Assembly (NCBI RefSeq): GCF_027579695.1
Contig: NC_083582.1
Location: forward strand, 4,958,378 to 5,022,377
From: Neoarius graeffei
Lineage: Eukaryota; Chordata; Actinopteri; Siluriformes; Ariidae
DNA length: 64,000 bases
Direction of reading: 5' to 3'
A program made the translations under genes and the position numbers. Positions 21,431 through 32,358 of the stretch are shown in pieces (position 1 is the stretch's first letter; each line of letters begins with the position of its first letter). The notes below the pieces were generated by a model, which saw nothing but the letters and a program-made list of their open reading frames with translations, searched no databases and was not told the origin of the DNA.

Positions 21431-23040
21431 CAGTGGTGCTTGAAAGTTTGTGAACCCTTTAGAATTTTCTATATTTCTGCATAAATATGACCTAAAACCT
21501 CATCAGATTTTCACACAAATCCTAAAAGTAGATAAAGAGAACCCAGTTAAACAAATGAGACAAAAATATTATACTTGGTCATTTATTTATTGAGGAAAAT
21601 GATCCAATATTACATATCTGTGAGTGGCAAAAGTATGTGAACCTTTGCTTTCAGTATCTGGTGTGACCCCCTTGTGCAGCAATAACTGCAACTAAACGTT
21701 TGCAGTATCTGTTGATAAGTCCTGCACACTGGCTTGGAGGAATTTTAGCCGATTCCTCTGTACAGAACCACTTCAACTCTGGGATGTTGGTGGGTTTCCT
21801 CACATGAACTGCTCGCTTCAGGTCCTTCCACAACATTTCCATTGGATTAAGGTCAGGAGTTTGACTTGGCCATTCCAAAACATTAACTTTATTCTTCTTT
21901 AACCATTCTTTGGTAGAACGACTTGTGTGCTTAGGGTCGTTGTCTTGCTGCATGACCCACCTTCTCTTGAGATTCAGTTCATGGACCGATGTCCTGACAT
22001 TTTCCTTTAGAATTCGCTGGTATAATTCAGAATTCATTGTTCCATCAATGATGGTAAGCCATCCTGGCCCAGATGCAGCAAAACAGGCCCAAACCATGAT
22101 ACTACCACCACCATGTTTCACAGATGGGATAAGGTTCTTATGCTGGAATGCAGTGTTTTCCTTTCTCCAAACATAACGCTTCTCATTCAAACCAAAAAGT
22201 TCTATTTTTGTCTCATCCATCCACAAAATATTTTTCCAATAGCCTTCTGGCTTGTCCATGTAATCTTTAGCAAACTGCAGACGAGCAACAATGTTCTTTT
22301 TGGAGAGCAGTGGATTTCTCCTTGCAACTCTGCCATGCACACCATTGTTGTTCAGTGTTCTCCTGATGATGGACTCATGAACATTAACATTAGCCAATGT
22401 GAGAGAGGCCTTCAGTTGCTTAGAAGTTACCCTGGGGTCCTTTGTAACCTCGCCGACTATTACACGACATGCTCTTGGAGTGATCTTTGTTGGTCGCCCA
22501 CTCCTGGGGAGGGTAACAATGGTCTTGAATTTCCTCCATTTGTACACAATCTGTCTGACTGTGGATTGGTGGAGTCCAAACTCTTTAGAGATAGTTTTGT
22601 AACCTTTTCCAGCCTGATGAGTATCAATAATGCTTTTCCTGAGGTCCTCAGAAATCTCCTTTGTTTGTGCCATGATACATTTCCACAAACATGTGTTGTG
22701 AAGATCAGACTTTGATAGATCCCTGTTCTTTAAATAAAACAGGGTGCCCACTCACACCTGATTGTCATCCCATTGATTGAAAACACCTGACTCGAATTTC
22801 ACCTTCAAATGAACTGCTAATCCTAGAGGTTCACATACTTTTGCCACTCACAGATATGTAATATTGGATCCTTTTCCTCAATAAATAAATGACCAAGTAT
22901 AATATTTTTGTCTCATTTGTTTAACTGGGTTCTCTTTATCTACTTTTAGGACTTGTGTGAAAATCTGATGATGTTTTAGGTCATATTTATGCAGAAATAT
23001 AGAAAATTCTAAAGGGTTCACAAACTTTCAAGCACAACTG
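21431..23040 (-). mobile_element. Full-length Tc1 transposon with open transposase
   Basis: The element is exactly bounded by TA (21429-21430 and 23041-23042). Terminal inverted repeats of about 210 bp start CAGTGGTGCTTGAAAGTTTG; by eye the two ends differ at four positions. The transposase on the minus strand is unbroken. Length 1,610 bp is standard for Tc1. Copies of the same subfamily occur at 48425-55627 in a rearranged state. This is the best-preserved DNA transposon of the window. Confidence 0.95.
21651..22673 (-). CDS. Tc1-family transposase, 340 aa, apparently intact
   Basis: The protein cuts and reinserts its own element at TA dinucleotides. The chosen start is MAQTKEISEDLRK (22673), the usual Tc1 start. 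The frame is also open 26 codons upstream, but that part lies in the leader. An N-terminal helix-turn-helix pair binds the inverted repeats (residues about 5-110, with GYKTISKEFGLHQSTVRQIV and SGRPTKITPR, a GRPR-like hook). The nuclease core has LWMDETKIELF (D1), QQDNDPKHTS (D2) and NPMEMLW (E). Counting from D2 gives 34 residues to E, so the triad is DD34E. The G-rich patch KHGGGSIMVWACF is present. There is no stop or frameshift. One departure is EESAKIPPS where related copies read EEWAKIPPS. Activity cannot be judged from sequence alone. Confidence 0.93.
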   Translation of the reverse strand: MAQTKEISEDLRKSIIDTHQAGKGYKTISKEFGLHQSTVRQIVYKWRKFKTIVTLPRSGRPTKITPRACRVIVGEVTKDPRVTSKQLKASLTLANVNVHESIIRRTLNNNGVHGRVARRNPLLSKKNIVARLQFAKDYMDKPEGYWKNILWMDETKIELFGLNEKRYVWRKENTAFQHKNLIPSVKHGGGSIMVWACFAASGPGWLTIIDGTMNSELYQRILKENVRTSVHELNLKRRWVMQQDNDPKHTSRSTKEWLKKNKVNVLEWPSQTPDLNPMEMLWKDLKRAVHVRKPTNIPELKWFCTEESAKIPPSQCAGLINRYCKRLVAVIAAQGGHTRY

Positions 23041-23046
23041 TATGTA

Positions 23047-24529
23047 CTAGTGCATCTCAAAAAATTAGAATACCATGAAAAAGTTCCTTTTTTTCATAAT
23101 TTAATTCAAAAAGGTAAACTTTCATATATTCTATATTCATTACATGTAAAGTGAAATATTTAAAGCCTTTTTTGTTTTAATGTTGATTATTATGACTTAT
23201 AGCTCATGAAAATCAGAAATCCAGTATCTCAATTTATTAGAATATTCCCTAAGATCAATCAAAAAAAGGATTTACAATACAGAAATGTCCAACTTCTGCA
23301 AAGTATATTCATTTATACACTCAATACTTGGTTGGCGCTCCGTTACCATGAATTATAAGTGTGGTGTGGCATGGAGGTGATCAGTCTGTGGCACTACTGA
23401 GGTGTTATTGAAGCCCAGGTTGCTTTGATAGTGGCCTTCAGCATATCTGTATTTTTGGGTCGGGTGTTTCTCATCTTCCTCTTGACAATACCCCATAGAT
23501 TCTCTATGGGGTTCAGGTCAGGCAAGTTGGCTGACCAATCAAACACAGTAATATCATGGTCAGCAAACCATTTGGTAGTAGTTTTGGCACTGTGGGTAGG
23601 TGCGAAGTCCTGCTAGAAAAGGAAATCAGCATCTCCAAAAAGCTCGTCAGCAGATGGAAGCATGAAGTGCTCTAAAATCTCCTGGTAGATGGCTGTGTTG
23701 ACTTTGAACTTGATAAAATACAGTGGACCAACACCAGCAGATGACATGGCACCCCAAATCATCACAGACTGTGGAGACGTCACACTGGGCTTCAAACACC
23801 TTGGATTCTGTGCCTCTCCACTCTTCCTCCAGACTCTAGAACCGTGATTTCCAAATTAAATGCAAAATGTACTTTCATCTGAAAATAGGACTTTGGACCA
23901 CTGAGCAACAATCCATTTCTTTCTCTCCTTAGCCCAGATAAGACACTTCTGACATTGTCTCTGGCTCAGGAGTAGCTTGATATTAGGAATGCGAAAGTTG
24001 TATCCCCTTTCTTGAAGATGTCTGTTCGTGATGGTCTTGATACACTGACACCAGCCTCAGTCCACTCCTTGTGAAGCTCTCCCAAGTTCTTGAATCAACT
24101 TTTCTTGACAATCCTCTCAAGACTGCGGCCATGCCTGTTGCTTGTGCACCTTTTCCAGCCACCCTTTTCAGCAATGACCTTTTGTGGCTTACCCTCCTTG
24201 TGGGGGGCATCAGTGATCATCTTCTGGACAACAGTCAAGTCAGCAGTCTTCCCCGTGATTGTGGTTGTGTGTACTGAACTAGACCGAGAGATACACTGTG
24301 TTCATACTGTTTTACTCAAACTCGAAATGAAATATTCTAATATTTTGAAATTTTTTTTTATGTTTTTGTACTGTATGTCATACTGATTAAAATTAAAATA
24401 GAAAAAATGCTTGAAACATTTTAGTTTATGTGTAATGAGTCTATAATATATAACATTTTCACTTTCTTAAATAACTGATGGAAAATATTGAACTTTTTCA
24501 CAATATTCTAATTTTTTGAGATGCACTAG
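23047..24529 (-). mobile_element. Second Tc1-like transposon, decayed, five bases from the first
   Basis: Bounded by TA (23045-23046 and 24530-24531). Inverted repeats begin CTAGTGCATCTCAAAAAATT, the right end matching over 25 bases. Only a few bases separate it from the end of the previous Tc1 (23040). The transposase is broken. Length is 1,483 bp. Confidence 0.9.
23330..24250 (-). pseudogene. Tc1-like transposase, multiple disruptions
   Basis: Pieces in shifting frames encode an N-terminal region (LKRVAGKGAQATGMAAVLRGLSRKV is a shifted reading of the helix-turn-helix area), then VLFSDESTFCI, SVMIWGAMSSAGVGPL and QDFAPTHSAKTT. PDLNPIENLWGIVKRK follows. All three catalytic residues can still be located. 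An amber codon precedes QDFAPTHSA (about 23613-23615), stops occur near WAS.TPQ.CHRL and FCI, and the N-terminal half needs at least one frame change. The family differs from the 21431 element in both TIR and protein. Confidence 0.82.
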
Positions 24530-24640
24530 TATATACAGGGATGTATTATTTTTTGTCCCTGTATGTATAATTTTGACTCTTATTGAACACCAAATAAATT
24601 AAAGCTTGTGCAGCAAATTCTTGCTTTTTGTTTCTATTAA

Positions 24641-25885
24641 AGGTCCCATGGCATGAAATTTTCACTTTGAGTTTTTTTAACGTTAAAATGAGTTCCTCTG
24701 ACCTTCTTAAGTCACCTCAGTGGCTAGAAATTTCATAATGTGTAAACCAAACTATGCCCAACATTTGAGAATGGCGCGTCAAAACGGCGCGTTGATAAGC
24801 TCTTCCCTTTACTACGTCAGCAAGGGAGATGATCCCCATGCCCCCCCCTCTGGATTCCCACCCACTGTATGGATTGCCCCGCCCAGTTGTAGTGAGGAGA
24901 CCATAGAGGACACAACAACATGGCATCACCTAAGCGAGCGAAACATGGAAATTGCGCTGTACATGGATGTGACAACACAGAAAATAGTCTGTTTTTACTG
25001 CCGACGGGAGAGCCCCTGAAGACGCAGTGGCTTAATTTTATTTACTTCAATAATACGCCATCGAGTCTACCTAAGACGGTGTATGTTTGTCGGAAGCATT
25101 TTCCTGAGGAATGTTTCCACAACTTGGGACAGGTTTTGCACATCAACGGTCACTGAAGCCTGGGTCCGTACCAAGCATCCCTGCCGCATCAGCAACAAAC
25201 ACCGAACAAGTAAGTGTATAACTGGTCGTTTTGCCGTGTTTTGAAATTGGTGCGTTAGCCTAGCAATGGCTACATTAGCTGTGCAGCTAACCGCTTCCTG
25301 CAGTTAGCCAGGTAATCTGCGCTACAAAACTAAAGAGCATGCAGCATGCTCTGTTAAACTGAGTTTAGTCTGGAAATTGACTGTAACTTATGAGCTTATG
25401 TTTGACTATTGCTCCGCAATGCATGTCTTCTGTTAGATAAGTGGTATGTTGCTGTAGTTGCTGCTTCTATCCTCTTTGGTTATGGAGTGCGTGTTCAAGC
25501 CTAGGGTATTATATGTTCGTAAACTACCACTCCGAACACTCTCACTCTCTGTTCTCTGTGTCACGTTGAGTTTACGAAAGGAGTCCGAGGGAGAACGGGG
25601 TTTTGTCTTAGCAGCGTGGCTACAGGCGCTGATAGCAGCGAGTATGTGTGTGCGCAGCTTGGTCAAGCCCCTCCCCCTCCCCCCATGGCCCACCCTCTAC
25701 CCTTCCCCGCCTCCTGCTTCTCATTAGCAAAATGACGCACTGGGAAAAGCGCTGAAATGGGGCTTTCTCCCAGGAGGCTATATTTATGTGCCGAGGGTTC
25801 ATTTCGAGAAAGGCTGCGGATATAACATCCGGAAGCCTCCACGAGCCCATTTAAAGCATCAACAAACCACCATGCCACGGGACCT
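24641..25885 (+). mobile_element. Non-autonomous Kolobok-type element (TTAA duplication, THAP exon)
   Basis: Flanked by TTAA (24637-24640 and 25886-25889). The ends are imperfect inverted repeats, AGGTCCCATGGCATG at the left against AGGTCCCGTGGCATG at the right. TTAA duplications occur in both piggyBac and Kolobok; a THAP-type zinc-finger exon inside (24920-25209) favours Kolobok, whose transposases carry THAP domains. No catalytic exon follows, so the copy is non-autonomous. Confidence 0.7.
24920..25209 (+). pseudogene. THAP-domain first exon of a Kolobok-like transposase
   Basis: ATG at 24920 begins MASPKRAKHGNCAVHGCDN. The C2CH zinc-binding pattern is visible: CAVHGC at residues 12-17, TQWLNFIYF in the middle (the W of the THAP consensus), then VCRKHFPEECF with the second C and H. 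An extra base around 25129-25140 breaks the frame. Beyond it another frame reads LKPGSVPSIPA, which resembles the AVPTIF motif that closes THAP domains. The exon ends at the excellent splice donor GTAAGT (25210). The domain would bind the transposon ends. This copy is broken by the frameshift and lacks later exons. Confidence 0.7.
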
Positions 25886-25889
25886 TTAA

Positions 25890-26690
25890 AGATGGATGTT
25901 GTGCAATCATTCTGCCACAGAAAAAGAACAGTTCAAACAAATGAAAGCCCAGTATTGCCACAGACAGATAGATAGATTTATTAAGGTAAAATTACATCCA
26001 AATCAGACAATATATGAATGTACAATTGAACTAAATCCATGAAACTACAAGAGTGCTCTGAGAGCACAATATCCCTTGCTGGCAGCTCGGCCACAACTCT
26101 GGTAAAATGTGACTGAATTGAACAAAATAACAATATACATATTATTGACATATAACAAATAATCCTGCCAAGTTTCATGAAATTCCTCCCAAAATTGTGA
26201 GAGGATTTGATTTCAGAAAGTGAGTACCCTTCCTGGGACAAACGGATGGACAGACAAGAATCGCCATGACATAATCCCCCTTCGGGCCTTTCCGCCAGTG
26301 GGGGATAAAAAACAAGGATAGTACAACAAAGTATAAAACACTTATTTCCATTGTAGTCCTAAGGAAAGTTTCAGGATGGCGCCATGTTGACTGTTTAATG
26401 GAATTAAGTGGATTATCCATACTAAATTTGTACAAATGGCACAGAGTAGATTAAAAAAAACCTTTAACAGCACTAAAAACAAACAAAAATAAATAAACGA
26501 ATAAATAAATTGCTGGCAAAACATTGACATAAAAGGCAAGATACAACAGTATTATAATGCACCCAAGAGTAGCACCGTGTCCTTGAGCACCACAGAAGGA
26601 TCACATCAAGAACCCAATCGCAGAACCTGCAGAAGCCGAACCACAGCCCAGTTAAATTAAACTGAGCAGAATAATTTAAACCTGCCCCCT
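25890..26690. other. Intergenic DNA with a diffuse fish repeat
   Basis: No gene. The stretch 26216-26312 (GGACAAACGGATGGACAGAC ... GGGCCTTTCCGCCAGTGGGGG) is a repeat motif I recognise from fish genomes but cannot name. (GATA)n-like sequence lies at 25963-25977. Confidence 0.4.
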
Positions 26691-26699
26691 CTCCACTGT

Positions 26700-26925
26700 C
26701 TGAAGGCCGTTAAATCAATGCCTGTTTACTTTGGGCTTAAAACTAGAGAGAGACTGAGTTAACCGAATGCTGTTTAGCAGATCGTTCCACAACTTAATGG
26801 CATTGAACACAAAAGTTTTTTGACCATGGCTGCCAGACCTGGGTATTGCCAGAGAGTATCGACTAAACTGAGTGTAACGCAAGTATGAATGTGAAAGGCT
26901 ATTCAGGCCATGACATTCATTCATT
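26700..26925 (-). pseudogene. LINE C-terminal fragment
   Basis: A minus-strand frame encodes about 70 residues with RYSLAIPRSGSHGQKTFVFNAIKLWNDLLNSIR and a terminal SLSSFKPKVNRH. The order of a (F/Y).(A)..LWN.L...IR motif, then FK...K at the very end, is the C-terminal signature of L2/CR1/jockey-type LINE proteins. The polymerase is not present. Element borders are not resolved; the 3' UTR probably runs toward 26440. Confidence 0.6.
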
Positions 26926-27175
26926 CATGTCCCTGTATGTAAACTTCTGACTGCAGCTGTAAACCGTAACACAGGATCTGTTACAGAAACCGAGATGGAT
27001 CATATTCCAAACCCTGGAGCGTTCAGAATTTTTTTTCAATGTTGGACTCAGTCTGCTGAAATACTTCACTGGGTCCACATCTGGCTCGAGGTTGTGTTAA
27101 TGAGCCCTGCTCTAAAAGACCAAACTGAAGTAGTCTTTCAGGTGTGAGACATTTAGAGTGAAAAATTCATCCATA

Positions 27176-28450
27176 CAGTGGATATAAAAAGTCTACACAA
27201 CCCGTTAAAATGATCGGTTTTTCTGATGTAAAAAAATGAGACCGCTATAAATAATTTCAAAACTTTTTCCACCTTTAATGTAAACTATAACCTGTACAAT
27301 TCAATTGAAAAACAAACAAATCTGTTAGGGGGGAAAAACAAAAAATAAAAATGTACAATAAGCTGGTTGCGTAAGTGTGCACACCCTTAAACTAATACTT
27401 TGTTGAAGCACCTTTTGATTTAATTACAGCATTCAGTCTTTTTGGGTCGGAGTCTATCAGCCTGCCACATCTAGACTTGGCAATATTTGCCCACTCTTCC
27501 TTACAAAAGCGCTCCAAATCTGTCAGATTGCGAGGGCGTCTCTTGTGCACAGCCCTCTTCAGGTCGCCCCACAGATTTTCAATTGGATTTAGGTCTGGGC
27601 TCTGGCTGGGCCGTTCCAAAACTTTTTGGGGGTCATTATCGTGCTGAAAGATTAAATTCCTTTTCATCTTCAGCTTTCTAGCAGACACTTGAAGGTTTTG
27701 GACCAAAATTGACTGGTATTTAGAACTGTTGATAATTCCCTCCACCTTGACTAAAGCCCCTGTTCCAGCTGAAGAAAAACAACCCCAAAACATGATGCCA
27801 CCACCACCAAGCTTCACCGTGGGTATGGTGTTCTTTTGGTGATGTGCAGTGTTGTTTTTACGACAAACATACCTTTTGGAATTGTGGCTAAAAAGTTTAA
27901 TCTTGGTTTCATCAGACCATAACACATTTTCCCACAGGCTTTTGGGAGAGTTGATAGATTTTTTTGCAAAATTTAGCTAGGCCTCTGGATGTTTTTTTTT
28001 TTGTAAGAAAAGGCTTCCGTCTTGTGACCCTACCTCATAGTCCAGACATATGGAGAATACAGGAGATTGTTGTCACATGTAGTACACAACCAGTACTTAC
28101 CAGAAATTCCTGCAGCTCCTTCAGTGTTGCTGTAGGCCTCTTGGCAGCCTTGTCTTGTCTTTTCATCAATTTTGGAGGGATGTCCAGTTCTCAGTAATGT
28201 CACTTTTGTCCCATATTTTCTCCACTTCTTGATGACCATCTTCACTGTGCTCCATGGTATATCTAATGCCACGGAAATGTTTTTGTATCCTTCTCCTGAC
28301 TGATACCTTTCAACACTGAAATCCCTTTGATCCTTTGTAAGCTCTCTGTGAACCCTGGTTTTTGCTGGAGGATGCAACTGAGTAAATGTCTGAACTTTAT
28401 TTGGGGTTAATCAGAGTCATTTTATTTGATGGCAGGTGCATACTCAAAAA
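27176..28450 (-). mobile_element. Third Tc1-like transposon, right end missing
   Basis: The left end follows TA (27174-27175) and starts CAGTGGATATAAAAAGTCTA. The corresponding inverted right end is not found; sequence around 28440-28465 does not match. The right terminus has therefore been lost or overwritten. The coding region lies on the minus strand and is internally deleted. Confidence 0.82.
27392..28377 (-). pseudogene. Tc1-like transposase with catalytic-core deletion
   Basis: The N-terminal part (28377 downward) has the expected helix-turn-helix region (DQRDFSVERYQSGEGYKNIS and PWSTVKMVIKKWRKYGT). A frame change separates it from the nuclease part, which starts MLWSDETKIKLFSH (first D) and continues through KLGGGGIMFWGCFSS. 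After FQHDNDP the protein jumps directly to KVLERPSQSPDLNPIENLW. About 15-20 residues normally between the second D and E are missing, so the DD34E spacing is destroyed and the protein must be dead whatever its frame state. Confidence 0.88.
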
Positions 28451-28459
28451 GACTGTACA

Positions 28460-28568
28460 TAAGATGACTTACTTACTTAGCCCCCATTATGCTGACTGGC
28501 ATGTAGGGCAATAATGAAAGTCCTCCACTCCTGTCTGTTCTGGTCCAGCATCTGGATGGTACCCCACG
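28460..28568 (-). mobile_element. LINE fragment, 3' part, left of the BEL insertion
   Basis: On the minus strand it encodes TIQMLDQNRQEWRTFIIALHAS and then stops. This is the typical C-terminal end (..NR..WR.F..ALHAS) of the LINE whose upstream coding part is at 35729-36190. The BEL/Pao element was inserted between them with duplication of CCACG. Confidence 0.75.
28564..28568. repeat. 5-bp target duplication CCACG, left copy
   Basis: CCACG immediately precedes the left LTR and recurs immediately after the right LTR at 35724-35728. Five base pairs is the usual size for BEL/Pao and many other LTR elements. Confidence 0.88.
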
Positions 28569-29183
28569 TGTTCTGTCCTCATCAAGTGCTCCTTTGCCTA
28601 ACTAGACAGACAGCTAATGCTAGACTATTCAATAAACATCCAAGGCAGAAGTAGATTTCAAGCTATTACTTCACTCTTCAATTCAATGAATTCCTTTTTC
28701 ATCTCCTCTTGTAAAACTACAAATAAACAGAAAATGTACATAAAGATGTGTCTTGCATATTTTACATGCTATCCTACATGCAGCATGACCTTACACAAGG
28801 TATCTAACCTAGCAGTTAGCATAGCATATGCTAGCCTGGTACCATTTAGACATGCGACTTTACAGAAAACATGTTACAACGTTATCTATTTGACCATAAA
28901 CAGGTTATTTCTTAGTACAGAAATTATACCACAGTACTACACACTTACAAGCAAAGACTTTCTCAAGGGCATGAATGTCTTTTGAAGGAGTGTGAGCACC
29001 TTTTCGCTACCATGCAGTCTGAACCATCTGAAGCAACTTACTTCCTAGTTTGCTTGCACTACGACCTTACAGGAAGTGAAATAATGTCAAAATAAAACCT
29101 GACCTTTTCTTAAACACTTTCCTTATGCAAAATTACACCACAAGGTGGCGCTAAAACAAAACACAATTTCTAATGCCATGACA
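28569..29183 (-). repeat. LTR of BEL/Pao element (3' LTR in element orientation)
   Basis: 615 bp, TG...CA ends, near-identical to 35118-35723. Contains an internal AGCATATGCTAGC motif and a CAAGGTGGCGC stretch common to both copies. Confidence 0.93.
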
Positions 29184-29272
29184 CTCCCTGTCTGGTATTG
29201 TGAGATACCACTACAATTTTGAACTATATGTTACATAAACACAATTACAGTCTCTAAACACAGTTCCGTAAC

Positions 29273-32200
29273 TCAGTCTTCAGGGAACATGAGAAGCACT
29301 GTTTCAGATACAGGCCTCTGGTAGGTTCTAGTTGCCCCATTTTTGAAGATCTTGACTTCCACCTTTCTGACCTTCCCATCTTTATCTGGAAAGGTGTTGC
29401 TGATGAGCCCCATAGGCCATTCGTTGCGACTCACTTGCTGGTCTTTGAGCAACACCAGATCTCCCACTTTGAGGTTTGGACGGTCGATCTGCCACTTGCT
29501 GTGACTCTAAAGCGTCCCAAGATACTCCTGCCTCCATCTGCTCCAAAACATGTCTGCAAGGCACTGCACTTGCCTCCATTGCTGCTTATGTAGATCTTTC
29601 CCATCAAAGACTCCAGGAGGAGGAAGAGGAGTGCAAACCTTTTGGGTAAGGAGCATAGCAGGTGTGAGTAGGAAAGGTGAGTCCGGGTCTGTTGTGATAG
29701 GGGACAGTGGTCTGGCATTAATGATGGTTGTTATCTCTGCCATGAGAGTGGAAAGCACTTCATGTATCAGCTGAATATGGCTGGATTGAAGAAGCATTGT
29801 GTCTAGGATGCGTCTGGATATCCCTATCATTCGATCCCAGCTGCCTCCCATGTGGGAGGAATGAGGCGGGTTGAAGACCCATGTGCAGCCTTCTTCACCA
29901 AGGTACCTTCTGATGTTCTACATGTTCGGGTCAGACAGCAGGAAACCCAACCCTCGACAGGCGCCAACAAAATTAGTACTGCAGTCTGATCGAATCTGCT
30001 TGGCAGGCCCATGTAGACTGAAGAACCGCCGGAGGGCATTAATGAAACTTGATGTGTCCATGGACTCGATCATCTCAATGTGGATGGCGCGTGTCCTCAG
30101 GCACGTGAAAAGAACGGCCCACCGCTTGCTGTTCACCTGGCCCCCTCTGGTACGTCATGTGACTACTGGCCAAGGCCCAAATACGTCTAAGCCCACAAAA
30201 GCGAAGGGAGGTTCCATACTCAGCCGATCGGGTGGTAAGTCTGCCATTCTCTGAGTGTTCGCTCTGCCTCTGAGTTTGTTACAGGTGATGCAGTTGTGCA
30301 GGACATGCTTGATCAGTCTCCTTGCTCCGATGATCCAATATCCAGTGGATCGAACTGCTCCTTCTGTGAAAACTCGACCCTGATGCATCACTCGCTCATG
30401 TTGGTGTTCTATAAGCAGTTTTGTGATGTGACCCCCTGGAACAATGAGAGGATATTTCTCTTTGTATTCAAGGTTGCTGTGTCTAAGCCTTCCTCCTATC
30501 TTCAGCATTCCCTCTTCATCACAGTAGGGACTGAGTTTGTGCAAAGGACTGTATGTGGAGATGTCTTTTCCACTGGTTATGCAGGTAAGTTCTTCCTTGA
30601 AGGTCTCTTTCTGCGCACTTTTAATGACAATGTTTTCAGCTTTTGCCATTTCCTCAACGCTGTTTGCAGTAATGCCATGAATGGCATGTCTGATCATGGT
30701 CTTTGCTTCTGAAGGACTGGACAATATGGACTAGCAGGCTCATGGCCCTGATCAGCTTCCTCCATGATGAAAAACGCTCAAACCTCTGACATCCAAGCTG
30801 AGGCCAATCAGTGAGCAGGTGAGTGGCGATTGCTCACACTTCAGCATCTGAATCAGGGTCAGTGAGTTCATAGGCTTCCATGTCTGGGTGTCTGTTGACT
30901 TGTGACAAGAAGGCAGACCCTCGGAGCCAGGCACTGTCACCCAACATGGCTGCAGACACAGAGCGAGTGCCTATGTCAGCTGGGTTACAGCTTGTGGAGA
31001 TATAATGCCACTGCTTTGGTTCTGATGCTCTTCTGATATGCTGCACCCTGTTGCCAACATATACATAGAACCTTCTTGTCTGGTTGCTTATGTATCCTAG
31101 GACTACACGACTGTCTGTGTAGAATTTGACACCATCCAGAACAATGTCCAGTTCGTTGGTAATAACCTCTGCAATTTCTACAGCTAAAACGGCAGTACCC
31201 AGTTCCAATCTGGGGATGGTATGAGCAGATTGTGGAGCTAATTTGGCTTTGCCCAGCACAAATCCAACATGAGGCTTTCCCTCTGCATCAGTGACCTTGA
31301 GATAGGCAACAGCTGCAATAGCCTTCACTGAAGCATCTGAGAAAACATGTAGCTCTTTCCTTGTAGCCGATGAAACTGTAGTGGCAGCATAAGGTCTCAG
31401 AATCTGTAGCTGTTGAAGATTGCTAAGCGAATCTCTCCATGTATTCCATTCAGCTTCCCTGTCTGCAGGAACAGTCCCAATCCAAGGCTTTACTTGAGAG
31501 CTCTCTCAGAAGCATCTTTCCCTGAATTGTGACTGGAGCAGCGAATCCTAGCGGGTCAAAAAGTCCATTGATGGTGGCAAGGACACCTCTCCATGTGTAG
31601 GGTTTCACCGCAGTCACTTGAAAGGTGAAAGTGTCCCTTGATAAGTCCCATCTTAGGCCAAGGCTTCGCTGAATAGGTGTTGCATCAGCATCTAAATTGA
31701 GTTCTTTGAGCCCTTTAGCTCGGTCGTCGACAGGAAATGCTTCCATGACTTCCTTGTTGTTAGATGCTACTTTGTGGAGACGAATATTGGATATGGCAAG
31801 CATCTTCTGTGTTCTTTTTAACAGATCAATGGCTTCACTGGCTGTGAATCTTGACAGAAGTCCATCATCCACATAGAACTCCCTCTCAATGAAGTGTCAT
31901 GTATCAGATCCAAATTCTTCTTCGCCATGAGCTGCAGCACGCCTAAGTCCATATATGGCAACTGAAGGAGATGGGCTGTTGCCGAATACATGAACTTTCA
32001 TGCAATACTCACAGATGTCGTTGGCGGGATCATTGTGTTCGTACCAGAAGAACCGCAGAAAATCTCTATGGCCCTCTCTAACAACAAAGCTGTGAAACAT
32101 CTGTTCTATGTCCACAGTTACAGCGATGGCTTCACGTCTGAACCGCAGCAAGACTCCAACCAAGCTGTCATTTAATGAAACACCACAGCACTTTGCGCTT

Positions 32201-32358
32201 GAGTCAAAAACCACTCTGATTTGGCCAGGTTTCTGTGGGTGGTAAACTCCAAAGATGGGTAAATACCAGCACTCTTTTCCCTCTGGGAGAGGAGGAGCCT
32301 GCTCGGCATGGTCACGATCAAAGATGTTCTGCATGAAGGTGACAAAGTGCTTCTTCAT
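29273..32358 (-). pseudogene. BEL/Pao pol: reverse transcriptase, RNase H, integrase, disrupted
   Basis: The region encodes the Pao-type polymerase. The RT contains RVVFDSSAK and the catalytic YVDDGLLS (about 31860-31880). The RNase H-like part has VKFYTDSRVVLGYI (about 31115). The integrase has an HHCC zinc finger (HQGRVFTE...HNCITCNK), the core segments GLDVFGPWP and IRSDCSTNFVGA, and the C-terminal phrase ARNEWPMGL-like (SRNEWPMGLI). Disruptions are a frame change at the gag-pro/RT junction (ATGA overlap at 32355-32358), a stop at 31897-31899, frame changes between 31450 and 31328 and again between 30834 and 30724, and stops at 30155, 29918 and 29507. It cannot make a full polymerase. Confidence 0.92.
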
